DNA of 64,000 nucleotides from Leucocoprinus leucothites (GCA_013368445.1 JAACJO010000014.1:1-64000); one strand, 5' to 3'; counted from the stretch's first letter, positions 46,546 through 58,800 are shown. Program-made: numbers and translations. Notes: a model not told the origin generated them from the sequence alone.

Positions 46546-46975
46546 TCAAAATTCTGACTGCAGGAGAGGGAACGTGAGAGAGGGAAAATGAATGAAAACC
46601 AGAAAGTTGTTAAACAGACTCTTTTATCCGGAGTCTGGACGAACAGATGATCACACCCTGAGTTCTCCTTGAAGGCCGTTTGCCAAGATCTCGTGCGAAC
46701 CTGGGTGATATTAATAGACTCTACCCAGTATCGGGCACTTCCCTGTAGTAACGAGACATATATGCAATGACGAGCAGCTTGGAATATGTCAAGGTAATAA
46801 AGAGTCCGAGGGAAGGTGGGGGTGTACTTTCGACAGTTTTCTGTCACTATTGCCTTGTAGTACATAGTGGAATCTATGCATGAGTGTGAGGAAGAGGTCA
46901 TGCGGGTAAACGCATTGATGTTCAATTGATGGTCGTGGTTATACGGTAACAGGGGGGTTGCGCGCCATCAACGCT

Positions 46976-48760
46976 GTAGTGGTCGTTTTGGTACTATTCG
47001 CTTTTGATTCCTGACTCATTCTATTCTCGACTCTTCGATTTTCCACTTGTATTAGTTTTCTCATTCTAGCGGATGTAGGGAAACTTGATATTTAAACTAT
47101 ATTTATCACAGTAATTACAGGACTTAAAGGGCTGATTTGATGCTATGGAAAGCAACATAAAAGATAGAAATCCGAGCTGCGGCATAAGCGAAATTATAAA
47201 TGATCCAGACCAAAGTTCTTACCCAACCCCGAGTCCCTTCTCTGAGAAATTGGAGTGCGAGCAATAAAATTAGGGGCTGTAGTGCAAAGACGAGAGATGA
47301 AGGCGCCGAATCTGCCCTTCGATTTCAGAAGGGAAAGGTAATGCCTTGGAACGAGAATAGTATTTAGCCCAACCCAAAAGGTAACCACTGTATCTCGTCT
47401 GCATCTTCCGAACTGTCATTAAGCTCTGTCGTCACTATAGAAAGCTCAGAGTCTTTCATTGATTCATCGCCAATTGGGTCCACGTTCTGTTCAGGATGAT
47501 CTGACGTCTGCAACACATCCTCGCCGGCGCCATCATCGACGAAACCAACTTTTCCTTCTCAGTCTTTCGCAAGAAAACGATGGGTTCCACGACTGCAACG
47601 ATAGTAGACGAGCGCGAAAGATAGGCATACCAGCTGAACATGCTGTGCGTGGCCACAAACATTGTTAATGCGGGAAGAACGGAGAACTTGCGGAGCCACA
47701 GTTGTGGCAGGATACAGTAATGAGACCGGGGGCGCGAGTGCCTCTGGCAAGGATGTCCTTCTTCGAGAGGGAGGGAAGCTCTATTTCTCCTGATTTGGAC
47801 ATGCGTATGATATCTTCGCAATCCAAGACTTTAGCAGGGTTACCATCATCCCATAGGACGAAACCTCCGTGAATAACAAAGGTAGCATGGAGGCTTGTCC
47901 ATTTGTGCTCCTTCAAAGCTGTCCAATAAAGAAGTCACGGTTTGTGTATATCATCGAGTGGCCACAGGTATAAAAACTGGCATGACCATCCTTGTTGAAA
48001 ATCTGACTATATGCGTCCGCAAAGGGCCCCTCAATTATTCTCGCGACCCATGCTAGGATAGCCAAAAAATCGGGAGAAAACAAATTGTATGGGATGTCGC
48101 GAAAGCGGAGGAGGATCTGAAACAGATCGGCGTGCTCGGGATAGTGTATAACAGTTGGACTAGCAATGACTGTGGATAGGAAGACGAAGAGAGTACAAGG
48201 AACGATAACTTCTATTACTGAAGGAGTGTGAAATGGATTAAGGAAGTCAATAATGCACTGCCAAAATGGCTTGAGACATTCCGGAGCCCAAGTGGCGACA
48301 ACGGCTTGAAAGCCCGCTGGAGCTGCGAGGGCATTGTGAACAGCAGTCTCGGAAAAGCAAAAGGTAGATCGGCATAGACATGCTGAACTCCGGAAGCAGG
48401 AGGGAGAACTTGAAAAAACGAGCGGAAGAAATACAAGATTAAATGGCCTCGTTTATCCGGAGTTTGGGCGAACCCGCTTGAGGCCGTTGGTCAAGACCAT
48501 GCGAACCCGGGCGATACTAATAGACTCTGCGCAGTGGAGGCACTTCTTGTGACGAGGTGTGCAGTGACGAGCAGCTTGGAAAATGTAGAGAAGGTGTGGG
48601 TATACTTTTAACAATTGGATATCACCACTGCCCTGTAATACGTAGTGGAATCCATGTGTGAGGAAGAAACCAAGGAAGTAAATGTATTGATATTCGATTG
48701 CTAGTTGTGGCTGTACGGTTACAAAGCGCCGGCAACGCATCACGTGTCATTATATTCATC
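46976..48760. repeat. Second copy of a ~1.8-kb tandem duplication
   Basis: Collinear with 44966-46930. The homology starts at the last bases of the tRNA and its terminator (gtggtcatttttgtact-ctcgctttt at 44966; gtggtcgttttggtactattcgctttt at 46981). It runs through the membrane gene (aagggctgatttgatgctatgg at 45076 and 47128) and into the upstream region (cgggcgatactaatagactctg at about 48508). The second copy carries deletions. Confidence 0.85.
47125..48382 (-). pseudogene. Duplicate of the multipass membrane gene (deleted, frameshifted)
   Basis: Paralogue of 45073-46545. Near the start an extra base in the signal-peptide codons shifts the frame. Exon 2 motifs survive (AFVIHGGFVLWDD-like, DIIRMSKSGEIELPSLSKKD at about 47770-47830). 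About 200 bp are missing at 47390, which joins the end of the acidic loop (SSDEDSED-like) directly to TVVTF-W and removes two membrane segments. The C-terminal part (47194-47388) is in a shifted frame. No intact product is possible. Confidence 0.82.
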
Positions 48761-50580
48761 AACAAAAATATTATTAAAATATGACGCCGAGAAGGACCAC
48801 TCTATCAAACATCCCACAGGCGGCCCAAGTTAGTCTCCCGTTAGTCACACACAAGTTCATGAAGCTTTACCACCAGTAAGTCTAGACATCGTCCACTTAG
48901 GAAAGCTACTTAGAGACCATTAGTCACTGTAAAGTTGTTGCTTAATACTTAGAAGCTGCCAGTGGGGATGTAATTGTTGAGCGCTGAGCATTGTTTCGCT
49001 TGTCTTGGGAAAATTCCTTGTGAGTATCAACGCTCCTCGTGGTTCGGAGGTAACATATGTCAGCACACGCCTCGGTTATCTCTTGCAGATCCTTAATCCC
49101 ATCTCTGAGGAAATGTTCGTACACGAATGTGACTTCATCCTTCTAATAATGTCATCGTGCTCGTCTTTCCTGCCCTCTCGCCGGTACCCTATGGGACAGG
49201 TTACTTGTTGAGGTCCTTACGAGAGCTTGAACCCCCTACCAGAATATCTTTCCGCTAATCTCAGCTCCGAGTCAGTGGTCGAGATTCTCTTCTAGGTGGG
49301 GACACAACAGGTCAAATAGGGTTCGAGATCTAATGCCTCGGGAAAGCAAGGTTGCTTCTAGTGCATCTTAATTATCTGATCGGTCCGCCATTAGTGTTTT
49401 GTGACGCTGCTACTAATGATTCAACGGGGCTTTGGTGGCTTATTATATGTACATCTTCGTATAGGCTTATTGCTCTGATGTTAGCGGTGAGTATCGAAAA
49501 TTCTACTAATAGGGGTGGCTGCTGAATGGCCTAACTAAATAGTTCCCTGGGATGTTCGCAATACTGGTGGATCGAACATCATTTTCTTTTGTTTATGTCC
49601 GAGACCCAGAAGTCGCATGCTAGATGGCCTCCCTGTGCATTCGCGTGTTCATTTGCGCCACGTCGACATCTGCAATGCACTTCAACGACACCCTGATATC
49701 CGGCATAAACTAGAAGCCGGGAGTATGAAATCTCGTTTCAGACCTCGTGTTACGATATAAACAAGTTAGCCCGAGTCTACCCTTGACGTCCTTCGGAATG
49801 AAGCACGGGATCGCTCGAACAGTTCACATACTCTACAGAGTGATTTATGGGTCTCAAAAGGGACCACGTTCCAGATGTTAAACACCTGGTACATACGGCT
49901 AAGGGAAACAGAAAACGTTCTGACGTGCCACAGGGTAGGGGGACGGCATCCGACCACGGATAGCTCATTATTAGACTATTTTGAATTCAAGCGCTCATTT
50001 TGCAGCATTCAGCACAAGTACGTCATCGTCGTTCTCTTTCTTCTGTATACGCACTTCAATTAGCTCAGCGTCGTGTTCCCAGCGAGGGGTCTGAAGTCCA
50101 AAGTTTACAGGAGGGCCTTTCCGGTTAGTTTTGCCAGCGGTATTCCGGGGCTTAAGACATGGGACATAGTGGAGCACTACTCTAGCACTACCCTGACATG
50201 GCACATGGATGATGGAAGTAACGTAGGACAGGGTCAAGATATTATGGTCTAACAATGCGTATAAGGGTTTGTTCGTTCGTTTTCCTACTAGTCCAGAATT
50301 TGAATAATTAATGGTCTCAACCTCATTCAGAATCAACTCCTGCGTGCTGGGAAGCGGGAAATAACCTTAGAATGCCTTCGATGAATGAAAAAAAAAAACA
50401 AAGGCTGAAGGCGAAACTAAATTAAAGAGCACGCTAGTAGCACCACATAACTCTATTATTCACCTCGGCGTATTCGGCTCCACGTTAGCTTAAACTTGAA
50501 CAGATCGTGACGCGCTGCATTTTACCTAAATCTTCAGGTAAGAGGACACTAGACGTCTCTTGAAATTTCCCAGTTTACTC
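48760..50580. other. Intergenic interval
   Basis: No conserved gene, repeat or RNA recognised in 1.8 kb. ORFs up to 113 codons (49995-50336, minus) look random. The block 49560-49760 has a coding-like feel but no alignable motif. Confidence 0.4.
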
Positions 50581-50590
50581 GCCGGTGAGG

Positions 50591-50598
50591 TATAAAAG
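50591..50598 (+). promoter_or_regulatory. TATA box of HsbA gene A
   Basis: TATAAAAG, 52 bp before the ATG at 50650. HsbA gene B has the same octamer at a similar distance. Confidence 0.75.
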
Positions 50599-50649
50599 AG
50601 AACTGGGCTCTGCCTGTTTTTCAGGCTCCTCGGTCACTTGTTTATCGCC

Positions 50650-51342
50650 ATGCAGTTCAAATCTCTTTTCTTCGTCGTCTCTATTGTTGCCGCTGCCTTC
50701 GCCGCACATACCGTCGATGACATCACTGCTGGTCTATCCAAGGTCGATGCCGCAGTCACTACCCTTCAAACTGGTATCTCCTCATTCCCTCAGAATGGTG
50801 GAAACATGCAGCAAGCCATGGTAAGTCCGTTTGTGCTGTACTCCAAATAGTTCTAACATCCCTTTGCAATCTAGAACGTTCACAACTCGGTGGACGATGT
50901 CGTTGCCGCGGTCGAGGCTACGCTTAAAGTGGCTGTTGTAAGCTCTTTTCTCTTTGCTTTGCACAATTCACTGAGGATTTCCAGGATATTGAGGGACCTG
51001 TCTCAGTGGACGACGGCAAGACCATCCTTAACATTTTCCACAACATGGTACCGATTATTAACGTCGGCCTCAATGCCGTTGTTGAGAAGAAAGATGCACT
51101 CGTTTCACTCGGTATCGGACGTGCTCAAGCCATCATTGCCCTTGATCTCCAGCACTTGTTGAAGGCTGTTGTGGACCTTGAGACTTCCCTCCTTGCTATT
51201 ACACCGGTTCGTCACTTCCTGCATTATTGATACTATGCAAACTAATTATCATCTCCAGCCCGAGTGCCTGGATGAGGCGAAGACCCTTGCTGCCAGCGTC
51301 AAGGCATCGTTAGATGCCAGTATCAAAGTCTATGTGGCCTAG
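50650..51342 (+). CDS. Hydrophobic surface-binding protein (HsbA family), gene A
   Basis: Four exons: 50650-50820, 50875-50937, 50985-51206 and 51259-51342, about 179 residues. Signal peptide MQFKSLFFVVSIVAAAFA is followed by the HsbA fold: TVDDITAGLSKVDAAVTTLQ, then HNSVDDVVAAVEATLKVAV, VSVDDGKTILNIFHNMVPII, LQHLLKAVVDLETSLLAITP and a final helix AKTLAASVKASLDASIKVY. HsbA of Aspergillus oryzae is a small secreted protein that adsorbs to hydrophobic surfaces and promotes recruitment of a cutinase-type polyesterase; a role on plant cuticle, air or polymer surfaces is inferred. It is the most regular member of the local cluster, with a clean TATA box, and likely the active one. No cysteines occur, so it is not a hydrophobin. 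Confidence 0.9.
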
Positions 51343-53630
51343 TATTTTACTTAATGTATACGTAATTCATGTTAGACACGACTAAATAATGTCTGTTTCC
51401 GTCCACCGAGTTCGTGAACGCGTTGATTTTTACTACGCAAGATGGTCGGTTTCATCAACTCGATTCCCGATTAACCTGCCTCTTGAATCATTAAGGTTGC
51501 AAGCATGGCAGATTCTTGGTTGTATATGGACTGGCTAAATTAAAATTGGCTGATACCTTTGTCTTTACTTATTAAGACATGTATTTATTGAGCAATCAAC
51601 CACTCTTTCAGAAATCTAGCTGGCTCGTTGTAGCGCCTCGGTTTCGTATTATGACGATTAGCGGGAGCATACAGCTCCATGTTCTTTACCGTCTAGTAAA
51701 AGCTAGTAATTGGTTATCACAACGTTGGGTGCTCATGTTGTATTGAATCGCCTTGCACATACTTTTTCACTTCATCAGCTCGAAACTTTGATCTAGTTCA
51801 CGCTCCATCACTTCCTAATTATTTTGAGAGCATGCGGACCCGGATATTCCCGACTAAGCGAAGCGAAGGAGGGCCTTGGTCAAAACGATCGGCCGTGGAG
51901 CTATTCAGAGTCGAGTCCGGAAAATGCACGTGATCTATTTCGAATCAAATATGGAAGTTGTGCTTTTAATATGGAAACTGTGTTTCAAATATGGAAGTTG
52001 TGCTTGGACCTCCGTTGGGGCCTTGCCTTCGTTTGTCTCTCGTCGTGTGTTGTCCTTGATTGGAGGGTTACTGTAACATTGCAGGCTACCATGCAACCCG
52101 CGAATCCTTGCTCAATGCCACTTCCGAACGCGGGGTGGAAATGTATATTTTAATGGCAAGTCATTGCCCTATCGTCCTTCATTTGAACTTATTATCAATC
52201 ATGAAACCAGGACGAGCACACAAACATAGCTTCTCCCGAAGACATCCATCGGAGAGTCCCTCTTTCAGTCTCTTTCTTTTTTGTTGCCGTAGAATATGAA
52301 AACAACCTTGCGCTCTTCATAGCTGTACTAAAAGTGTCAAAATCCTCAGATAACAAATAAATATTATCTCTCTTTATATAAATAACTACTACTTTACCTT
52401 GCTATGCTGTTACTCTATATGCTATTACTGTAATACTATATGCACTTAGTCGGGAACTGGGCGCGGCCGTGGGCCCGCTACGATATCCATATCAAGCACG
52501 AGGCTAGACTTTGTCATTATCAGCATCAAGAGTGCATGCAAGAATATGCACCTTCTGATGAGTATGTAGTTGACGTCATCTCAACACTTTCATTCCCTCA
52601 CATGGTTGCCTGACGACCCAAACTGAGACCTCTTCATTTTCGAGGCTGAGGTCTCTTCGCACTGATGTACCATTGACTCCACAACGGAAATTATCCGGTT
52701 GATCAAGCAATTTTAGCGCGACTTTATTTTCATAGGCCCCAATGGTTCCCAGTAAGTATCTCCTTTCCCCCAGCAACGGCAATGGTTACGGATTTGATAG
52801 GTCAATGTATATAGATAACGGAGACGGACCCGAATGTGTCGCTTAGGGATGACATTGACATGAAGGATCAGCAGCACAGCTTCTTTTTCGCTTGATCCGA
52901 ACGAAGAAGATTTTCCGTTGTCGAAGCGCCCACTTCCCCACTGTCTCTCCACTCCGAAAAATTCTCCTAAGCAGGGTTTTCAATGACATATCCTCCATTT
53001 CAATGTCTCCAAATTCGCTATGTAACCGGTGATTCCTCTTCACTCCTGGCATTTATCTGACTGGAAGAATAGTTTGCCCTTCCTTGACCTCGTGTTTCAA
53101 AGGCAGTCGTCGGAACGCTTCCGTCGCTCCGATATCAACCTCCTATATCTTGTTGAATTGAATGGCCTTCGGATCAGTAGCGACGTAATAATGAAAGTCA
53201 ATGGTACACCCTTGAATCATAACTTCGCTGGTTAGTTGATGAAACGCGTTCTCTTGTTCTTAAAGTTGGTCTCGAAAGCGACTGGGAACCGAGTGTGTCT
53301 TGTTGGTTGCGATACAGGAAGGAATCCACAAGGAGAGGGTTGGAGTGCCTGATGGATTAGTTGATTTCGGTCTCGGTGTGAACATTTGCTCATTTGTGAT
53401 AAGCCCACGACAGATTGATTTTTGTAGATGCTCAGGTTCCTAGGTCGGGTAACCGAGTAACTAAGGCTTTGACAGCTGCAGAGACTCATCCTGAATCATC
53501 GCAAAAACTGCTCCAAACCTTAATCAACTCTGCTGCCACGCGATAGAACGGCGACGATGGACTATGTCCGCTCAGCTGGACTCGGTGGCCCCGACTGTCG
53601 AACGTTCGAGGCGCGCCAATTTCATCACAC
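51343..53630. other. Interval with a 20-bp tandem repeat, no secure gene
   Basis: No gene supported. The minus-strand stretch 52576-53235 has overlapping ORFs with coding-like composition (LKTLLRRIFRSGETVGKWAL, VRLRYLYTLTYQIRNHC) and may be a decayed gene; the family is not recognised. The stretch 52350-52450 is AT-rich. Confidence 0.4.
51949..52008. repeat. Three-unit 20-bp tandem repeat
   Basis: Consensus ATATGGAAGTTGTGCTTTTA in three consecutive 20-bp units starting at 51949, 51969 and 51989. The outer two are nearly identical and the middle one is diverged. Confidence 0.8.
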
Positions 53631-53635
53631 TATAG

Positions 53636-53643
53636 TATAAAAG
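53636..53643 (+). promoter_or_regulatory. TATA box of HsbA gene B
   Basis: TATAAAAG, 49 bp before the ATG at 53692, with a CCAAT motif about 20 bp upstream (53615-53619). Confidence 0.75.
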
Positions 53644-53691
53644 ACTCGGAAGGGTTTCACAGCCATTGCACGTCCAGCACATCGCCTTCGC

Positions 53692-54413
53692 ATGCAGTTC
53701 AGCGCTTTCAGCTATTTAGCCTCTGCCATCGCTGCTACTTTGGGTGTCAGCATCGAGAGTGTCCTCGTTGATATTTCAAATATCAAACGACAGGTAACCA
53801 ATCTTGACAGCGCGATCAACGCTTATACTAGGGGTTGTGGAGCCACCGACAGTGCAATAGTGAGTTTCTCATAATTCACCTTGAACGATGGTTCGATAAA
53901 GCTTGCGATGATTAGGGTATTCACCACTGTGCTGAGGATGCAAGGACAGCTATTATCAAGACAATTAAAGACGTGAAGGTATACACAATCCTTTTGACGA
54001 ATTCTTGAAAGTTCTTATTAGGTTGTCAAAGACAATCCCTGCGCCTGTTACTGTCTCGGACGGTCTTCGAGTCCTTAACTCAATTAACTCGCTGAAACCT
54101 CATGTTCTGGACGCTCTAAGGACCGTCATCGCCAAGAAGCCTATTTTTGAAAGCCTCGACAGGAAATCCATCATGACCTTTATTATCGAAGATCTTGTTG
54201 AACTCAACCTGACTACTACCACTCTCGAAGACGTCCTCATATCGCGTGCACCAGTGTGTATTTTTATCCCATATCCTTCACCCGCTATGATTAACTCCTC
54301 AATCTTTGTTTCCTCTTAAGCCAGAACTGTTGGAGGAAGCCAAAGCAATCAAAGCAGAGATTGATAATGCATTCACCATTGCCCTTGCCGCTTACAACTG
54401 GAAGGCTGAGTAG
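53692..54413 (+). CDS. HsbA family secreted protein, gene B
   Basis: Four exons with the same pattern as gene A. Exon 1 is 53692 to about 53860 (donor GTGAGT) and exon 2 begins at about 53917. Exon 3 begins TIPAPVTVSDGLRVLNSINS after an acceptor at 'gtcaaag'. The last exon is PELLEEAKAIKAEIDNAFTI and ends at 54411-54413. Signal peptide MQFSAFSYLASAIAATLGVS. Pattern SVLVDISNIKRQVTNLDSAI matches the first HsbA helix and IIEDLVELNLTTTTLEDVLI the third. More diverged than gene A; exon 2 has two cysteines (IHHCAEDA region and the CGATD in exon 1), absent from gene A. Confidence 0.82.
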
Positions 54414-55660
54414 TTAAGTAGGTATCAAACGTAGTTTCTCCCATTTATAGTCACGAGAAACTGGAATACAATCGGGCTTGTTTTTTGACGGCCTCGTGAC
54501 GGCCGCCACGGTAAGTTCGCCTACACTGCGCAGCAGGCCTACGGCCCGAGCTTGGGCGCTCATCACGTCCCTGACATCATCGGGAGGACTGCAAGGGAGA
54601 CTGCCCTTTCCCGGTCCCTCCGCATTTTTACTTGAGGACTTCTTTCGTACACGATTTTTCCCAATGATTAAGAGGGCTCCCTGAGAACTCATTCTCTAAT
54701 TCAAGCGAATACGTGTGTACCTTGCTTGGAATTTCGCCCTAAGGCCCATCCCAGGCCAGCTCCGTCGCCTTTTTCAATCTCCCTCAGAACCACCATGTTC
54801 GTAATGTGGGCAAAGCTTCACCGCATACTGGAGCTGGAGGTCCCGGAGTTAGACTGAGCGGAAACGTGCCTCTGCAACCCAGACGATCCGACAGTTAAGT
54901 AGACCATAGTTTAAGTTCTTTGAGGCTCCAGCATTTCAAGGTCATCGAACTAGTTCATGGATAATTCTCATGATACACATTCGTCGCGCATGATGGGAGG
55001 GTATGCTCTGCCACTCCGACTATGGGCCTGCTTATCCGCGAGTCACTGGCGGCCCAAAAGTCTCTCGCCTTAGGAAGTATACTGACAGCCTTCAGAAGTC
55101 GTAAAGAAGCTGTCATTTCGGCCTGCACCCTCATCTCGCGATACTGACAGCTGACCCTTGAGCAAGTATCGTGGATATGTTTTGTCTTCTTTGGACGTTC
55201 AAGGTAGGGCAGGGTCCTCGTTCTGGCGGCTAGAATATGATCGGAATCAACACCTGCCGGATGTCACGGTAATTGAGAAGTCTAAGCGGCGGAAACAATG
55301 TCATTTTTTGCTCAGCATGGTTTAGCTTCAAAATTATTCTAATTTTGCCCAGTCAATCCCTCGTTAAAGTTGTAAAATGCATTCAATCACGGCCCCCGTG
55401 GTTGGGGATGACAGAAAACCACCGACATGTGAGAAAACATACCGATGACATACCCCCGGATGCTCTAGGATAACATTATCGACTATACTTCTGGACTGCA
55501 GAAGCGCTTTTTCATGAGCGTCAATGTTCTTCTACTGACCCTGCCATCTCTGGCATGTCCTCCAACAGGCTAGAATCAAACCAGATGACAAGAAAATATC
55601 ATAATGCCGAGGTGGACCTCGACATTTCTCTCCTTGGCGAGCGCTGAAATGGTCACGCCA
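54414..55660. other. Intergenic interval in HsbA cluster
   Basis: No gene, RNA or repeat recognised. Confidence 0.4.
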
Positions 55661-55666
55661 GGGATT

Positions 55667-55676
55667 AGAATAAAAG
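55667..55676 (+). promoter_or_regulatory. TATA-like element of HsbA gene C
   Basis: GAATAAAAGG, about 37 bp before the ATG at 55712; a weaker version of the octamer of genes A and B at a similar position. Confidence 0.5.
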
Positions 55677-55711
55677 GACGCACTCCAATTTCAAACAGGC
55701 ATCGCACAGAC

Positions 55712-56419
55712 ATGCAGTTCAAGTCGCTTTTCTACTTCACTTCTTTCGCTACCCTCGCTCTCAGCTCAAGTGTTGACGATGTTCTCCGAGACTTAGCACT
55801 TATCAAGACAGCATCCGATAATCTCAATACTGCCATCACTGCGTTTCCCACTATTCCATTAATTACAAGCCTTGGGGCTGCTTTGGTTGGTTTTAATTTG
55901 TACTTAGCCTTCAGTGGGGTTGTTGCTTATAGGAGCCAGGCAATCCACTCAACAGCTGTATCCACAGTCACTACGTTGAACGCTACAGCGGGGGACGCTC
56001 AGGTGAATGTTCAATATCAGTCGATGGTATCAATGAGTTGACATGATTTAAAGACGGTCCCCATTCCTATCTCAGTTGAAGATGGTACGCGAGTCCTCGA
56101 TGCCATCGATGGTATGAAATCGTCGGTTGAAGCGGCCCTTGTCGCCCTCACCGGCAAGAGAAATTCATTCCTGGGCTTTCTTAACTTCATTCCCGGCCTT
56201 GCGAATCTAAATCCCGTCCGACAAGATCTCATCAATCTCAACTCTAGTACAGTGACTCTAGGGAACATACTGTTTTCTATGGCTCCGGTGAGTACACTTC
56301 TTGATGTTGTGGTTCGCGTGCTGACTTGTTTTTCGTAGACTGAGCTTCAGCCCCGAGCTTCTGCCACGAGGTCAGAAATTTTTAATGCATTTGCAACTGC
56401 GATCGCAGCTTTTAGTTAG
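55712..56419 (+). CDS. HsbA family secreted protein, gene C
   Basis: Four exons. Signal peptide MQFKSLFYFTSFATLALS shares its first six residues with gene A. Exon 1 (SVDDVLRDLALIKTASDNLN) ends AAL at about 55884. Exon 2 starts AIHSTAVSTVTTLNATA after an acceptor at 'gagccag'. Exon 3 starts TVPIPISVEDGTRVLDAIDG and ends FSMAP, and exon 4 ends in FATAIAAFS at 56419. One large exon-3 loop (KRNSFLGFLNFIPGLANLNP) differs from gene A. This gene is the parent or sister of the remnant at 58.4 kb, which shares 'aagagaaattcat' and the terminal 'gcatttgcaactgcgat'. Confidence 0.82.
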
Positions 56420-56661
56420 ATATGCGACGACTCTGTATCTAGTTCTTTGGTTGAAGCCACCTCAAGTTTGTGCTTGTATTCTGATCCATTGTATAAGTAG
56501 TCTTGCTCGGTTCCAGAAATTCTCGTGATGGAGCTAAATGATATGAGGTCAGGTGGCTATCTTATCCGATTAAATGATCGAAGGTTGCTCTGAGGCATGT
56601 GTTAATTGTGAGTGAGGCTTCAAATGACGGCCGAGTGGGAGAGTATACTGCACAGCTATCA

Positions 56662-57385
56662 ATGGACTCCCTCCTCTATTATCTCGGCCAAGCTGGAACG
56701 GAAGAAGTCGCACTCTCCGTCACCCCTCCCGCCGCAACCGTTGAGGATGTGTTAAAGGATTTCCAGGAGATGGAGACGCAAGGGACAGCTCTGCGCGATG
56801 CGATAAGAGACTTCCCTGAGACGGGAGGAACATTGATCACAGCTTTGGTCAGTATCAACTTCGTCATTTGTGCATGAACGCTTATTTTGTGGTGCAGGCC
56901 ATTCACAATAATACTGTGGAGCTTCAAAATCAGGTCAATAAAACAACGGGGGACGTCAAGGCATGTATTAGAGTGTGGCATGCACATGATTATATCTGAT
57001 CGCTTATTTCAATCGCAAAGATCGTTCCTCTGCCAATTTCCCTTGAAGACGGTACCAAAGTAATTGATGCTATCGGTCACTTGAAACCTCTACTGGACGA
57101 AGCCATGAGACTCATGGTAGAAAAAAAGACTGCTTTTGAACAGTTATCTATAGGAGTACCTTCTATTATCAAGTTTGATCTGACAACGCTTCACGATAGC
57201 GTTGTCGCCCTTGAGAATGCCTTGATCGCGGCCTCTCCGGTACGTTCTCACCTAATCAGAAATTATGGAATGTTAAGCTGACCCAGTAACAACCTCACGA
57301 TTAGGCGGAGCTATTGGAAACTGCACAGACCATTAAAGCTGAAATCGAAGCCATATTCGAAAATGCTATTGTTGCTTATTCATAA
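56662..57385 (+). CDS. HsbA family protein, gene D (signal peptide eroded)
   Basis: Four exons: 56662-56847, 56898-56960, then about 57022-57240 and about 57305-57385. The third joins IVPLPISLEDGTKVIDAIGH and the last ends AIVAYS. The ATG at 56662 aligns with family starts, but the N-terminus MDSLLYYLGQAGTEEVALSV lacks the long hydrophobic core of genes A-C, and no TATAAAAG precedes it. An upstream in-frame open stretch reaches 56599 without improving this. Intron 2 uses a GC donor (AAG|GCATGT). The HsbA core is intact (VEDVLKDFQEMETQGTALRD, VALENALIAASP). Either secretion is lost, or a missed upstream exon supplies the leader. Confidence 0.72.
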
Positions 57386-58419
57386 TATTTTCTTTGTAGA
57401 GGTACACTTTGGGAAAGTTCTACTGTATATATACATGATCTCTGAATATTGTTACTGGTCTTGCAAGTAAAATGTCGTTATGGTCCTGCAGCTAATACGG
57501 AGACGGATTTCTCGTATCTGAGCGTTTGATCCCGCCGATGGGAACCTGTATAAGTAGTTAGGGACCAAGATCGCGAGTGCATTTTTCGAGAGACGTCTAC
57601 GCGGAATAGATACCTTAAGCGTTTCATCTGTAGGGTTCATCAATGGTCCTTTTAATGGCTCAAACTGTACTGCCTATGGCTATCGGACTTGGCGATTTAT
57701 AAACCGGCCCGGAGGTGTCCTTCTGTCTGCGCCAATGCGCTGAAGATTCTCTGACTAACCGGATCGACGAAGAACCCCACACGAGATTGGTTCTGGCGCT
57801 GCACCTTGAGCTTGTGACAGGACCAACAATTGAGAGAAAAAGTCGCAATGTTCTAGACCTTTGATTGGCGGCTGGCTGTCAGCTATGGTAACTCAAATAT
57901 AATTGGGAATAATGCTCTCGGTGATTGAGACATTTGAGTGGAGGTAACATTTACACTCTCTCCTCATCTTGGCTTATTTTGTCTTCTTTGATTGCTGCCA
58001 GAATCGCTTGCTGGCCATGCAATGACCAATCATCAATGTCCTCGTTTAAAATACGATCATTCCTATAGCGAGAATAGCGGGAAACATATCCGGAAATCTG
58101 GAAGCGTCCCAATGCTATGCCTTTGTATATACTAAAACAACGTCCTATACTGCACTTCTGGCTCATGGATGTGTTTTCTCGTGACTTGCCGGGCTTCTTT
58201 GTTTAAAATACATTTCGAACACGCTTGTGAGGAAGCTAGAATAGAAACATATGAAACTCACGATTCGGAGTCCAAGGTGCTATTTGGCTTTTCCCCCGCT
58301 AGTGATAGAACAATATTGCCCGAGTCTCCCAAGAGTTGACATAAAATGGCATGATGTAGTGTTGCCTAAGCGCTGAGCGCTGAGCATTGGATAAACGTGA
58401 AATTCATCTTCCTTTTCTT
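57386..58419. other. Intergenic interval in HsbA cluster
   Basis: No gene recognised. Minus-strand ORFs of 60-70 codons show no family resemblance. Confidence 0.4.
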
Positions 58420-58800
58420 GAAGTTCATCTCCCACGGCACGCGAATCCTCGATGCCGTCAGGACACCCGGCCAACGCTAACGGTCTGAAATCCCTGGTTG
58501 GGGCAGCTCTCGTCGCCATTGTCAACAAGAGAAATTCATCACGGGGTCTTCTCAATATCATTGCTGGCGCGCCTGCTTTGAACCGGGATAAGCAAGGCCT
58601 CGTTATTCTGATTCCAGTACAGCAATTCTAGGCAACATATTGGTCTCTATTTCTCTGGAAAGTACATCCTATCGGGCGATATGCTCAGCTACTAACCCAT
58701 TTCTCCTGGTCCGAACTTCAAGACCAAGCCTCCTGAAACAGAACTCAGATCCTGAACGCATTTGCAACTGCGATTGCAGCCAGCGGTCAATGAAGTTTAT
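58420..58800 (+). pseudogene. HsbA remnant, gene E
   Basis: Matches gene C exons 3-4. Shared stretches are 'cgcgaatcctcgatgccgtc', 'aagagaaattcatc', 'ggcaacatattggtctctatttctct' and the terminal 'gcatttgcaactgcgattgcag'. Frames are broken by indels, and exons 1-2 with the signal peptide are absent. No product is expected. Confidence 0.8.

Noticed and set aside
46960..46990. Second tRNA-Arg at the duplicated segment
   Set aside because: Only the final acceptor-stem bases and the T-run are duplicated. No D, anticodon or T arm is present.
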